Shown here: positions 47,703 through 60,176 of the stretch, in pieces | Layout: every line of letters begins with the position of its first letter | Numbering within the stretch: position 1 is the first letter of the stretch | DNA from: Paratinospora sagittata | Taxonomy: Eukaryota; Streptophyta; Magnoliopsida; Ranunculales; Menispermaceae | Assembly: GCA_035771175.1 (NCBI GenBank) | Contig: CM069607.1 | Span: 19,104,001-19,168,000, forward strand | Direction of reading: 5' to 3' | Length of the DNA stretch: 64,000 bases | Translations under genes and position numbers: made by a program | The notes under the pieces: model-generated | The model's input: only the letters and a program-made list of their open reading frames with translations | Database searches by the model: none | What the model was told of the DNA's origin: nothing

Positions 47703-48873
47703 CCACTAACACCTGGATGATTCTCATTGAGTCGCACGGGCAAAACAACTTTAGATTAAAACAATGTTTTGAATTCAAATCATTTCCTACTCTCTTGCTC
47801 TTTAACTTGCAACTGCTAATTTAATAAAACACCCCTTCTCTAATTTTCAAAGATACAACACACACGATTTTTGCAAGTTAGACTGAGCTTTACAAAAAGT
47901 ATTTTAAAAGAAGAAAGTCGTGACTCTTGCATTGCCGATAAAAGCTTCGACCTGAATCAAAATTGCAAACTGTCTTGAAGATAACCTCGTTGTTTAGGAA
48001 GTTCTTCATTTTATCCCTTTTGTGCTGAGATTTTCAGAAGCTATCCATCATTTTAAACTGTAGGTATATGAAGTGTTCTCAGTAAGAGAACACATCACAT
48101 ATATTATTTCTCCGAGTGCTACAACTAATCATCAAGAACACATCAAACAATAGCAATCAAAGTATACAAAGATCAGGCTCTAAGAACGAAGACATATCTC
48201 AGTGCTAATGCATTAGTTTGATCTTAGGTGTGTAGGGTAACCTCTCGATCAGTCTCAGCACGAAACTCTCTAAATTGCAAAGTCTTCAAAATCACTTGGA
48301 TTTAGTATTCGATTTTGACAATTTAGCTTTCGAAAGGTTTTAATCACAATTTCAATGAGTTTTGAATGATTTCAAAGTGTTTTGAGACAATGGAATGTTT
48401 CTTAAGTGTTAAAATATTAATTTTTAAAAAATTGGGCTTTCCAGCACTTTGCCAAAATTTTTCAAAAGGCAATAGCGCACTATGAGTGTTGATAGCACGC
48501 TGATAGGGTTGAATAATCAAAAATCTATTTTACTTCAAAATTGCCTACATCGCGACAGCCCTTTTGATAACTCGCTATAGATAGCAGTTGGCGTAATCTT
48601 TCTATTTTTAGTAAAATGGGAAATAGCGTGCTATAGGCCTTGATTGCACGCTATCGGAAAGTCCGAAAAACACGAGCTCTCGGGTTTGTGTATATCGACC
48701 TACAATAGTCCGCTATCCATCATTAGAGAGCATGATACGCAACCCAATAGCATGCTATCCACGTCTAAGTTAGAAATCTCACATATCTAACGAGAAAAAC
48801 GTGGGCCCTTTTCCTTACTCGATTTTTCTATTCCTTGCACAGGTTTGATTGAGAATCGTAACTAAAACATTCT
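47703..48873 (+). repeat. M43, Q monomer, HOR copy 3 (1171 bp)
   Basis: Q monomer with the normal CCACTAACAC anchor, unlike M37 and M40. TTTTTAAAAAATTGGG is retained. Confidence 0.95.
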
Positions 48874-50044
48874 CCACTAACACCTGGATGATTCTCATTG
48901 AGTCGCACGGGCAAAACAACTTTAGATTAAAACAATGTTTTGAATTCAAATCATTTCCTACTCTCTTGCTCTTTAACTTGCAACTGCTAATTTAATAAAA
49001 CACCCCTTCTCTAATTTTCAAAGATACAACACACACGATTTTTGCAAGTTAGACTGAGCTTTACAAAAAGTATTCTAAAAGAAGAAAGTCGTGACTCTTG
49101 CATTGCCGATAAAAGCTTCGACCTGAATCAAAATTGCAAACTGTCTTGAAGATAACCTCGTTGTTTAGGAAGTTCTTCATTTTATCCCTTTTGTGCTGAG
49201 ATTTTCAGAAGCTATCCATCATTTTAAACTGTAGGTATATGAAGTGTTCTCAGTAAGAGAACACATCACATATATTCTTTCTCCGAGTGCTACAACTAAT
49301 CATCAAGAACACATCAAACAATAGCAATCATAGTCTACAAAGATCAGGCTCTAAGAACGAAGACATATCTCAATGCTAATGCATTAGTTTGATCTTAGGT
49401 GTGTAGGGTAACCTCTCGATCAGTCTCAGCACGAAACTCTCTAAATTGCAAAGTCTTCAAAATCACTTGGATTTAGTATTCGATTTTGACAATTTAGCTT
49501 TCGAAAGGTTTTAATCACAATTTCAATGAGTTTTGAATGATTTCAAAGTGTTTTGAGACAATGGAATGTTTCTTAAGTGTTAAAATATTAATTTTTCAAA
49601 AATTGGGCTTTCCAGCACTTTGCCAAAATTTTTCAAAAGGCAATAGCGCACTATGAGTGTTGATAGCACGCTGATAGGGTTGAATAATCAAAAATCTATT
49701 TTACTTCAAAATTGCCTACATCGCGACAGCCCTTTAGATAACTCGCTATAGATAGCAGTTGGCGTAATCTTTCTATTTTTAGTAAAATGGGAAATAGCGT
49801 GCTATAGGCCTTGATTGCACGCTATCGGAAAGTCCGAAAAACACGAGCTCTCGGGTTTGTGTATATCGACCTACAATAGTCCGCTATCCATCATTAGAGA
49901 GCATGATACGCAACCCAATAGCATGCTATCCACGTCTTAGTTAGAAATCTCACATATCTAACGAGAAAAACGTGGGCCCTTTCCCTTGCTCGATTTTTCT
50001 ATTCCTTGCACAGTTTTGACTGGGAATCGTAACTAAAACATTCT
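48874..50044 (+). repeat. M44, R monomer, HOR copy 3 (1171 bp)
   Basis: R monomer with the unmodified TAAGTGTTAAAAT. It is the last complete R in the window. Confidence 0.95.
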
Positions 50045-51215
50045 CCACTAACACCTGGATGGTTCCCATTGTGTCGCACGGGCAAAACAACTTTAGATTA
50101 AAACAATGTTTTGAATTCAAATCATTTCCTACTCTCTTCCTCTTTAACCTGCAACTGCTAATTTAATAAAACACTCATTCTCTAATTTTTAAAGATACAA
50201 CACACACGATTTTCGCAAGTTAGACTGAGCTATCCAAAGAGTATTTCAAAAGAAGAAAGTTGTGACTCTTGCATTGCCCATAAAAGCTTCGACCTGAATC
50301 AAAATTGCAAACTGTCTTGAAGATAACCTCATTGTTTAGCAAGTTCTTCATTTTATCCCTTTTGTGCTGAGATTTTCAGAAGCTATCCATCGTTTTAAAC
50401 TATAGGTATATGAAGTGTTCTCAGTACGAGAACACATCACCTATATTCTTTCTCCGAGTGCTACAACTAATCATCAAGAACACATCAAACAATAGCAATC
50501 GAAGTCTACGAAGATAAGGCTCTAAGAACGAAGACATATCTCAATGCTAATGCATTAGTTTGATCATAGGTGCGTAGGGTAACCTCTCGATCAATCTCAG
50601 CAGGAAAACTCTCTAAATTACAAAGTCTTCAAAATCACTTGGATTTAGTATTTGATTTTGACAAAATATTTTTTGAAAGGTTTTAATCACAATTTCAATG
50701 AATTTTGAATGATTTAAAAGTGTTTTTGAAACAATAGAATGGTTCTTAAGTGTTAAAATATTAATTTTTCCAAAATTGGGCTACCCAGCGCTGTGCCAAA
50801 ATTTTTCAAAAGGCAATAGCGCACTATCAGTGTCGATAGTACGCTGATAGGGTTGAATAATCAAAAATTTATTTTTCTTCAAAATTGCCTGTAGTGCGCT
50901 ATCCCTTTTGATAACTCGATATAGAGCAGTTGTCGTGATCTTTCGATTTTTAGTAAAATGGGCAATAGTCTGCTATAGGCCTTGATTATACGTTATCGGA
51001 AAGTCCGAAAAACACGAGCTCTTGGGTTTGTGTATCTCGACCTGCAATAGTCCTCTATCCGTCATTAGAGAGCATGATACACAACCTAATAGCATGCTAT
51101 CCACGTCTAAGTTAGAAATCTCACATATCTAACGAGAAAAACGTGGGCCCTTTTCCTTACTCGATTTTTCTATTCCTTGCACAGGTTTGATTGAGAATCG
51201 TAACTAAAACATTCT
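50045..51215 (+). repeat. M45, P monomer, HOR copy 4 (1171 bp)
   Basis: P monomer with AGCAGGAAAAC at 50603, plus GATAGTACGCTG where the other P copies have GATAGTCCGCTG. That change restores a dyad half-site toward consensus. Confidence 0.95.
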
Positions 51216-52386
51216 CCACTAACACCTGGATGATTCTCATTGAGTCGCACGGGCAAAACAACTTTAGATTAAAACAATGTTTTGAATTCAAATCATTTCC
51301 TACTCTCTTGCTCTTTAACTTGCAACTGCTAATTTAATAAAACACCCCTTCTCTAATTTTCAAAGATACAACACACACGATTTTTGCAAGTTAGACTGAG
51401 CTTTACAAAAAGTATTTTAAAAGAAGAAAGTCGTGACTCTTGCATTGCCGATAAAAGCTTCGACCTGAATCAAAATTGCAAACTGTCTTGAAGATAACCT
51501 CGTTGTTTAGGAAGTTCTTCATTTTATCCCTTTTGTCCTGAGATTTTCAGAAGCTATCCATCATTTTAAACTGTAGGTATATGAAGTGTTCTCAGTAAGA
51601 GAACACATCACATATATTATTTCTCCAAGTGCTACAACTAATCATCAAGAACACATCAAACAATAGCAATCAAAGTATACAAAGATCAGGCTCTAAGAAC
51701 GAAGACATATCTCAGTGCTAATGCATTAGTTTGATCTTAGGTGTGTAGGGTAACCTCTCGATCAGTCTCAGCACGAAACTCTCTAAATTGCAAAGTCTTC
51801 AAAATCACTTGGATTTAGTATTCGATTTTGACAATTTAGCTTTCGAAAGGTTTTAATCACAATTTCAATGAGTTTTGAATGATTTCAAAGTGTTTTGAGA
51901 CAATGGAATGTTTCTTAAGTGTTAAAATATTAATTTTTCAAAAATTGGGCTTTCCAGCACTTTGCCAAAATTTTTCAAAAGGCAATAGCGCACTATTAGT
52001 GTTGATAGCACGCTGATAGGGTTGAATAATCAAAAATCTATTTTACTTCCAAATTGCCTACATCGCGCTGTCCCTTTTGATAACTCGCTATAGATAGCAG
52101 TTGGCGTAATCTTTCTATTTTTAGTAAAATGGGAAATAGCGTGCTATAGGCCTTGATTGCACGCTATCGGAAAGTCCGAAAAACACGAGCTCTCGGGTTT
52201 TTGTATATCAACCTACAATAGTCCGCTATCCATCATTAGAGAGCATGATACACAACCCAATAGCCTGCTATCCACGTCTTAGTTAGAAATCTCACATATC
52301 TAACGAGAAAAACGTGGGCCCTTTCCCTTGCTCGATTTTTCTATTCCTTGCACAGTTTTGACTGGGAATCGTAACTAAAACATTCT
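51216..52386 (+). repeat. M46, Q monomer that crosses into the 5653-bp HOR (1171 bp)
   Basis: The Q head has a private TTTTGTCCTGAG. From 51564 it is shared with the 5653-bp HOR (TTTCTCCAAGTGC). From about 51937 it leaves Q: TTTTTCAAAAATTGGG, ACTATTAGTG, ACTTCCAAATTGCC, CATCGCGCTGTCCC, TTTTTGTATATCAACC and AATAGCCTGC, the M32-type tail. Confidence 0.93.
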
Positions 52387-53555
52387 CCACTAACACCTGA
52401 ATGGTTGCCATTGTGTCGCACGGGCAAAACAACTTTAGATTAAAACAATGTTTTGAATTCAAATCATTTCAAACTCTCTTGCTCTTTAACCTGCAACTGC
52501 TAATTTAATACAACACTCATTCTCTATTTTTTAAAGATACAACACACACGATTTTTGCAAGTTAGACTGAGCTTTCCAAAGAGTATTTCAAAAGAAGAAA
52601 GTCGTGACTCTTGCATTGCCAATAAAAGCTTCGACCTGAATCAAAATTGCAAACTGTCTTGAAGATAACCTCATTGTTTAGCAAGTTCTTCATTTTATCC
52701 CTTTTGTGCTGAGATTTTCAGAAGCTATCCATCATTTTAAACTGTAGGTATATGAAGTGTTCTCAGTACGAGAACACATCACCTATATTCTTTCTCCGAG
52801 TGCTACAACTAATCATCAAGAACACATCAAACAATAGCAATCAAAGTCTACGAAGATAAGGCTCTAAGAACGAAGACATATCTCAATGCTAATGCATTAG
52901 TTTGATCATAGGTGCGTAGGGTAACCTCTCGATCAATCTCAGCAGGAAAACTCTCTAAATTACAAAGTCTTCAAAACCACTTGGATTTAGTATTTGATTT
53001 TGACAAATATTTTTTGAAAGGTTTTAATCACAATTTCAATGAATTTTGAATGATTTAAAAGTGTTTTTGAAACAATAGAATGGTTCTTAAGTGTTAAAAT
53101 ATTAATTTTTCTAAAATCGAGCTACCCAGCGCTGTGCCAAAATTTTTCAAAAGGCAATAGCGCACTATCAGTGTTGATAGCACGCTGATAGGGTTGAATA
53201 ATAAAAAATTATTTTTCTTCAAAATTGCCTGTAGTGCGCTATCCCTTTTGATAGCTCGATATAGAGCAGTTGTCGTGATCTTTCGATTTTTAGTAAAATG
53301 GGCAATAGCCTGCTATAGGCCTTGATTATACGTTATCGGAAAGTCCGAAAAACACGAGCTCTTGGGTTTGAGTATCTCGACCTGCAATAGTCCGCTATCC
53401 GTCATTAGAGAGCATGATACACAACCTAATAGCAGGCTATCCATGTCTAAGTTAGAAATCTCACATATCTAACGAGAAAAACGTGGGCCCTTTCCCTTGC
53501 TCGATTTTTCTATTCCTTGCACAGTTTTGACTGGGAATCGTAACTAAAACATTCT
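52387..53555 (+). repeat. M47, P-related monomer in pentamer copy 1 (1169 bp)
   Basis: The head is CCTGAATGGTTGCC with CATTTCAAACTCTC and AATACAACAC. The rest is P-related: CAGTACGAGAAC, CTACGAAG, TAGGTGCGTAGGG, GCTACCCAGCGCTGTGCC and TTATACGTTATCGG. It also has AAAACCACTTGG, GACAAATATTTTTTG, GTTTGAGTATCTCG and AATAGCAGGCTATCCATG. It sits between a Q-like and a 968-bp monomer, a position empty in the M32-M33 block. Confidence 0.92.
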
Positions 53556-54523
53556 CCACTAACACCTGGATTATTCCCATTGTGTCGCACGGGCAAAACA
53601 ACTTTAGATTAAAACAATGTTTTGAATTCAAATCATTGCCTACTCTCTTGCTCTTCATTTTATCCCTTTTGTGCTGAGATTTTCAGAAGCTATGCATCGT
53701 TTTAAACTGTGGGTATATGAAGTGTTCTCAGTAAGAGAAGACATCACCTATATTCTTTCTCCGAGTGCTACAACTAATCATCAAGAACACATCAAACAAT
53801 AGCAATCAAAGTCTTCGAAGATAAGGCTCTAAGAACGAAGACATATCTCAATGCTAATGCATTAGTTTGATCTTAGGTGTGTAGGGTAACGTCTCGATCA
53901 ATCTCAGCAGGAAAACTCTCTAAATTGCAAATTCTTCAAAATCACTTGGATTTAGCCTTTGATTTTGACAAAATATTTTTCGAAAGGTTTTAATCAAAAT
54001 TTCAATGAGTTTTGAATGATTTAAAAGTGTTTTGAGACAATAGAATGGTTCTTAAGTGTTAAAATATTAATTTTTCCAAAATCGGGCTATCCAGCACTTT
54101 GCCAAAATTTTTCAAAAGGCAATAGCGCACTATCAGTGTTGATAGCACGCTGATAGGGTTGTATAATCAAAAATCTATTTTACTTCAAAATTGCCTACAT
54201 CGCGCTATCCCTTTTATTAACTCGCTATAGATTGTTGTTGGCGTAATCTTTCGATTTTTAGTAAAATGGGCAATAGCGTGCTATAGGCCTTGATTGCACG
54301 CTATCGGAAAGTTCGAAAAACACAAGCTCTCGGGTTTGTGTATATCGACCTACAATAGTCCGCTATCCGTCATTAGATAGCGTTATACACAACCCAATAG
54401 CAAGCTATCCACGTCTTAGTTAGAAATCTCACATATCTAACGAGAAAAATGTGGGCCCTTTCCCTTGCTCGATTTTTCTATTCCTTGCACAGTTTTGACT
54501 GGGAATCGTAACTAAAACATTCT
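53556..54523 (+). repeat. M48, 968-bp short monomer in pentamer copy 1
   Basis: Same 203-bp deletion and private variants as M33. It differs by GAGAAGACATC (which breaks the hairpin arm), GGAAAGTTCG and AACACAAGC. Confidence 0.93.
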
Positions 54524-55693
54524 CCACTAACACCTGGATGGTTCCCATTGTGTCGCACGGGCAAAACAACTTTAGATTAAAACAATGTTTTGAATTTAAA
54601 TCATTTCCTACTCTCTTGCACTTTAACCTGCAACTGCTAATTTAATAAAACACTCATTCTCTAATTTTTAAAGATACAACACACACGATTTTTGCAAGTT
54701 AGACTGAGCTTTCCAAAGAGTATTTCAAAAGAAGAAAATCGTGACTCTTGCATTGCCAATGAAAGCTTCGACCTGAATCAAAATTGCAAACTGTCTTGAA
54801 GATAACCTCATTGTTTAACAAGTTCTTCATTTTATCCCTTTTGTGCTGAGATTTTCAGAAGCTATCCATAGTTTTAAATTGTGGGTATATGAAGTGTTCT
54901 CAGTAAGAGAACACATCACCTATATTCTTTCTCCGAGTGCTACAACTAATCATCAAGAACACATCAAACAATAGCAATCAAAGTCTACAAAGATAAGGCT
55001 CTAAGAACGAAGACATATCTCAATGCTAATACATTAGTTTGATCTTAGGTGTGTAGGGTAACCTCTCGATCAATCTCAGCAGGAAAACTCTCTACATTGC
55101 AAATTCTTCAAAATCACTTGGATTTAGTATTTGATTTTAACAAAATATTTTTCAAAAGGTTTTAATCATAATTTCAATGAGTTTTGAATGATTTAGAAGT
55201 GTTTTGAGACAATGGAATGGTTCTTAAGTGTTAAAATATTAATTTTTCTAAAATTGGGCTATCCAGCATTTTGCCAAAATTTTTCAAACGGCAATAGCGC
55301 ACTATCAATGTTGGTAGCACGTTGATAGGGTTGAATAATCAAAAATCTATTTTTCTTCAAAATTGCCTGTAGTGCACTATCCCTTTTGATAACTCGATAT
55401 AGAGCAGTTGTCGTGATCTTTCGATTTTTAGTAAAATGGGCAATAGCCTGCTATAGGCCTTGATTATACGTTATCGGAAAGTCTGAAAAACATGAGCTCT
55501 CGGGTTTGTATATCTTGGCCTGCAATAGTCCGCTATCCTTCATTAGAGAGCATGATACACAACCCAATAGCATGCTATCCACGTCTAAGTTAGAAATCTC
55601 ACATATCTAACGAGAAAAACGTGGGCCCTTTTCCTTACTCGATATTTCGATTCCTTGCACAGTTTTGACGGAGAATCGTAACTAAAACATTCT
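54524..55693 (+). repeat. M49, monomer in pentamer copy 1 (1170 bp)
   Basis: Head and middle as in M34 (GAATTTAAATC, CTTGCACTTTAACC, CCAATGAAAGC, CCATAGTTTTAAATTG, CTCTACATTGC), plus TGATTTTAACAAAAT. The tail is full length and different from M34: CATTTTGCC, ACTATCAATGTTGG, GTAGTGCACTATCCC, GAAAGTCTG, AACATGAGC, TATATCTTGGCC and GATATTTCGATTCC. Confidence 0.93.
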
Positions 55694-56868
55694 CCACTAA
55701 CACCTGGATGATTCCCATTGTGTCGCACGGGCAAAACAACTTTAGATTAAAACAATGTTCTGAATTCAAATAATTTCCTACTCTCTTGCTCTTTAACCTG
55801 CAACTGCTAATTTAATAAAACACTCGTTCTCTAATTTTCAAAGATACAACACACACGATTTTTGCAAGTTACACTGAGCTTTCCAATGAGTATTTTAAAA
55901 GAAGAAAGTCATGACTCTTGCATTGCCAATAAAAGCTTCGACCTGAATCAAAATTGCAAACTGTCTTGAAGATAACCTCATTGTTTAGAAAGTTCTTCAT
56001 TTTATCCCTTTTGTGCTGAGATTTTCAGAAGCTATCCATCGTTTTAAACTGTAGGTATATGAAGTGTTCTCAGTAAGAGAACACATCACCTATATTCTTT
56101 CTCCGAGTGCTACAACTAATCGTCAAGAACACATCAAACAATAGCAATCAAAGTCTACAAAGATCAGGAACTAAGAACGTAGACATATCTCAATGCTAAT
56201 GCATTAGTTTGATCTTAGGTGTGTAGGGCAACCCCTCGATCAATCTCAGCACGAAAACTCTCTAAATTGCAAAGTCTTCAAAATCACTTGGATTTAGTAT
56301 TTGATTTTGACAAAATATTTTTCAAAAGGTTTTTAATCACAATTTCAATGAGTTTTGAATGATTTAAAAGTGTTTTGAGACTATAGAATGGTTCTTAACA
56401 GTTAAAATATTAATTTTTCCAAAATCGGGCTATCCAGCACTAAGCCAAAATTTTTCAAAAGGCAATAGCGCACTATCAGTGTTGATAGCACGCTGATAGG
56501 GTTGAATAATAAAAAATCTATTTTTCTTCAAAATTGCCTACAACGCGCGCTATCCCTTTTGATAACTCGCTATAGAGAGCAGTTGCCGTATTCTTTCGAT
56601 TTTTAGTAAAATGGGAAATAACGTGCTATAGGCCTTGATTGCACGCTATCAGAAAGTCCTAAAAACACGAGCTCTCGGGTTTGTGTATATCGACCTGGAA
56701 TAGTTCGCTATCCGTCATTAGAGAACATGATACACGACCCAATAGAATGCTATCCACGTCTAAGTTAGAAATCTCACATATCTAACGAGAAAAACGTGGG
56801 CCCTCTCTCTTGCTCGATTTTTCTATTCCGTGCACAGTTTTGACTGGGAATCATAAACGAAACATTCT
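55694..56868 (+). repeat. M50, monomer in pentamer copy 1 (1175 bp)
   Basis: Variants: AATGTTCTGAATTC, AAATAATTTCC, ACACTCGTTCTC, GTTACACTGAG, TCCAATGAG, GTCATGACTC, CAGGAACTAAGAACGTAGAC, GGGCAACCCCTCG, TTCTTAACAGTTAAAAT and CACTAAGCC. CAACGCGCGCTATCCC, with two extra bases in the subunit 2 dyad, explains part of the length. A56621 and G56641 differ from copy 2. Confidence 0.93.
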
Positions 56869-58039
56869 CCACTAACACCTGGATGATTCCCAATGTGTCG
56901 CACAGGCAAAAGAACTTTAGATTAAAACAATGTTTTGAATTCAAATCATTTCCTACTCTCTTGTTCTTTAACCTGCAACTGCTAATTTAACAAAAAACTC
57001 ATTCTCTACTTTTCAAAGATACAACACACACGATTTTTGCAAGTTAGACTGAGCTTTCCAAAGAGCATTTTAAAAGAAGAAAGTCGTGACTCTTGCATTG
57101 CCAATAAAAGCTTCGACCTGAATCAAAAATGCAAACTGTCTTGAATATAACCTCATTGTTTAGCAAGTTCTTCATTTTATCCCTTTTGTGCTGAGATTTT
57201 CAGAAGCTATCCATCGTTTTAAACTGTAGGTATATGAAGTGTTCTCAGTAAGAGAACACATCACATATATTATTTCTCCAAGTGCTACAACTAATCATCA
57301 AGAACACATCAAACAATAGCAATCAAAGTATACAAAGATCAGGCTCTAAGAACGAAGACATATCTCAGTGCTAATGCATTAGTTTGATCTTAGGTGTGTA
57401 GGGTAACCTCTCGATCAGTCTCAGCACGAAACTCTCTAAATTGCAAAGTCTTCAAAATCACTTGGATTTAGTATTCGATTTTGACAATTTAGCTTTCGAA
57501 AGGTTTTAATCACAATTTCAATGAGTTTTGAATGATTTCAAAGTGTTTTGAGACAATGGAATGTTTCTTAAGTGTTAAAATATTAATTTTTCAAAAATTG
57601 GGCTTTCCAGCACTTTGCCAAAATTTTTCAAAAGGCAATAGCGCACTATTAGTGTTGATAGCACGCTGATAGGGTTGAATAATCAAAAATCTATTTTACT
57701 TCCAAATTGCCTACATCGCGCTGTCCCTTTTGATAACTCGCTATAGATAGCAGTTGGCGTAATCTTTCTATTTTTAGTAAAATGGGAAATAGCGTGCTAT
57801 AGGCCTTGATTGCACGCTATCGGAAAGTCCGAAAAACACGAGCTCTCGGGTTTTTGTATATCAACCTACAATAGTCCGCTATCCATCATTAGAGAGCATG
57901 ATACACAACCCAATAGCCTGCTATCCACGTCTTAGTTAGAAATCTCACATATCTAACGAGAAAAACGTGGGCCCTTTCCCTTGCTCGATTTTTCTATTCC
58001 TTGCACAGTTTTGACTGGGAATCGTAACTAAAACATTCT
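56869..58039 (+). repeat. M51, hybrid monomer at the pentamer joint (1171 bp)
   Basis: The head is of the M56 kind: CCCAATGTGTCGCACAGGC, AAAGAACTTTAG, CTTGTTCTTTAACC, TTTAACAAAAAACTC and GAGCATTTTAAAAG. At 57217 it switches to the M46 body and tail. This joint defines the 5653-bp repeat unit and is a single crossover between two non-equivalent monomers in register. Confidence 0.93.
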
Positions 58040-59208
58040 CCACTAACACCTGAATGGTTGCCATTGTGTCGCACGGGCAAAACAACTTTAGATTAAAACA
58101 ATGTTTTGAATTCAAATCATTTCAAACTCTCTTGCTCTTTAACCTGCAACTGCTAATTTAATACAACACTCATTCTCTATTTTTTAAAGATACAACACAC
58201 ACGATTTTTGCAAGTTAGACTGAGCTTTCCAAAGAGTATTTCAAAAGAAGAAAGTCGTGACTCTTGCATTGCCAATAAAAGCTTCGACCTGAATCAAAAT
58301 TGCAAACTGTCTTGAAGATAACCTCATTGTTTAGCAAGTTCTTCATTTTATCCCTTTTGTGCTGAGATTTTCAGAAGCTATCCATCATTTTAAACTGTAG
58401 GTATATGAAGTGTTCTCAGTACGAGAACACATCACCTATATTCTTTCTCCGAGTGCTACAACTAATCATCAAGAACACATCAAACAATAGCAATCAAAGT
58501 CTACGAAGATAAGGCTCTAAGAACGAAGACATATCTCAATGCTAATGCATTAGTTTGATCATAGGTGCGTAGGGTAACCTCTCGATCAATCTCAGCAGGA
58601 AAACTCTCTAAATTACAAAGTCTTCAAAACCACTTGGATTTAGTATTTGATTTTGACAAATATTTTTTGAAAGGTTTTAATCACAATTTCAATGAATTTT
58701 GAATGATTTAAAAGTGTTTTTGAAACAATAGAATGGTTCTTAAGTGTTAAAATATTAATTTTTCTAAAATCGAGCTACCCAGCGCTGTGCCAAAATTTTT
58801 CAAAAGGCAATAGCGCACTATCAGTGTTGATAGCACGCTGATAGGGTTGAATAATAAAAAATTATTTTTCTTCAAAATTGCCTGTAGTGCGCTATCCCTT
58901 TTGATAGCTCGATATAGAGCAGTTGTCGTGATCTTTCGATTTTTAGTAAAATGGGCAATAGCCTGCTATAGGCCTTGATTATACGTTATCGGAAAGTCCG
59001 AAAAACACGAGCTCTTGGGTTTGAGTATCTCGACCTGCAATAGTCCGCTATCCGTCATTAGAGAGCATGATACACAACCTAATAGCAGGCTATCCATGTC
59101 TAAGTTAGAAATCTCACATATCTAACGAGAAAAACGTGGGCCCTTTCCCTTGCTCGATTTTTCTATTCCTTGCACAGTTTTGACTGGGAATCGTAACTAA
59201 AACATTCT
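58040..59208 (+). repeat. M52, copy 2 of M47 (1169 bp)
   Basis: Matches M47 at +5653 with no difference that I noticed, including GACAAATATTTTTTG and AATAGCAGGCTATCCATG. Confidence 0.94.
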
Positions 59209-60176
59209 CCACTAACACCTGGATTATTCCCATTGTGTCGCACGGGCAAAACAACTTTAGATTAAAACAATGTTTTGAATTCAAATCATTGCCTACTCTC
59301 TTGCTCTTCATTTTATCCCTTTTGTGCTGAGATTTTCAGAAGCTATGCATCGTTTTAAACTGTGGGTATATGAAGTGTTCTCAGTAAGAGAAGACATCAC
59401 CTATATTCTTTCTCCGAGTGCTACAACTAATCATCAAGAACACATCAAACAATAGCAATCAAAGTCTTCGAAGATAAGGCTCTAAGAACGAAGACATATC
59501 TCAATGCTAATGCATTAGTTTGATCTTAGGTGTGTAGGGTAACGTCTCGATCAATCTCAGCAGGAAAACTCTCTAAATTGCAAATTCTTCAAAATCACTT
59601 GGATTTAGCCTTTGATTTTGACAAAATATTTTTCGAAAGGTTTTAATCAAAATTTCAATGAGTTTTGAATGATTTAAAAGTGTTTTGAGACAATAGAATG
59701 GTTCTTAAGTGTTAAAATATTAATTTTTCCAAAATCGGGCTATCCAGCACTTTGCCAAAATTTTTCAAAAGGCAATAGCGCACTATCAGTGTTGATAGCA
59801 CGCTGATAGGGTTGTATAATCAAAAATCTATTTTACTTCAAAATTGCCTACATCGCGCTATCCCTTTTATTAACTCGCTATAGATTGTTGTTGGCGTAAT
59901 CTTTCGATTTTTAGTAAAATGGGCAATAGCGTGCTATAGGCCTTGATTGCACGCTATCGGAAAGTTCGAAAAACACAAGCTCTCGGGTTTGTGTATATCG
60001 ACCTACAATAGTCCGCTATCCGTCATTAGATAGCGTTATACACAACCCAATAGCAAGCTATCCACGTCTTAGTTAGAAATCTCACATATCTAACGAGAAA
60101 AATGTGGGCCCTTTCCCTTGCTCGATTTTTCTATTCCTTGCACAGTTTTGACTGGGAATCGTAACTAAAACATTCT
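59209..60176 (+). repeat. M53, copy 2 of the 968-bp monomer
   Basis: Matches M48 at +5653, including the deletion join and GAGAAGACATC. This is the third instance of the same shortened monomer, after M33 and M48. Confidence 0.94.

Larger units (their letters stand above)
39198..51937 (+). repeat. Trimeric higher-order repeat P-Q-R, 3513 bp
   Basis: Monomers at 39506, 43019, 46532 and 50045 (P), 40677, 44190, 47703 and 51216 (Q) and 41848, 45361 and 48874 (R) recur at exactly 3513 bp, and every monomer is 1171 bp. Copies differ at only a handful of positions that I can see. P has A at 40064/43577 but G at 47090/50603; the Q head is CCGCT at 40677/44190 but CCACT at 47703/51216. The left edge is near 39198, where M35 still has CCTTTTGATAAC and R has CCTTTAGATAAC. 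The right edge is near 51937, where TTTTCAAAAATTGGG replaces TTTTTAAAAAATTGGG. Confidence 0.93.
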
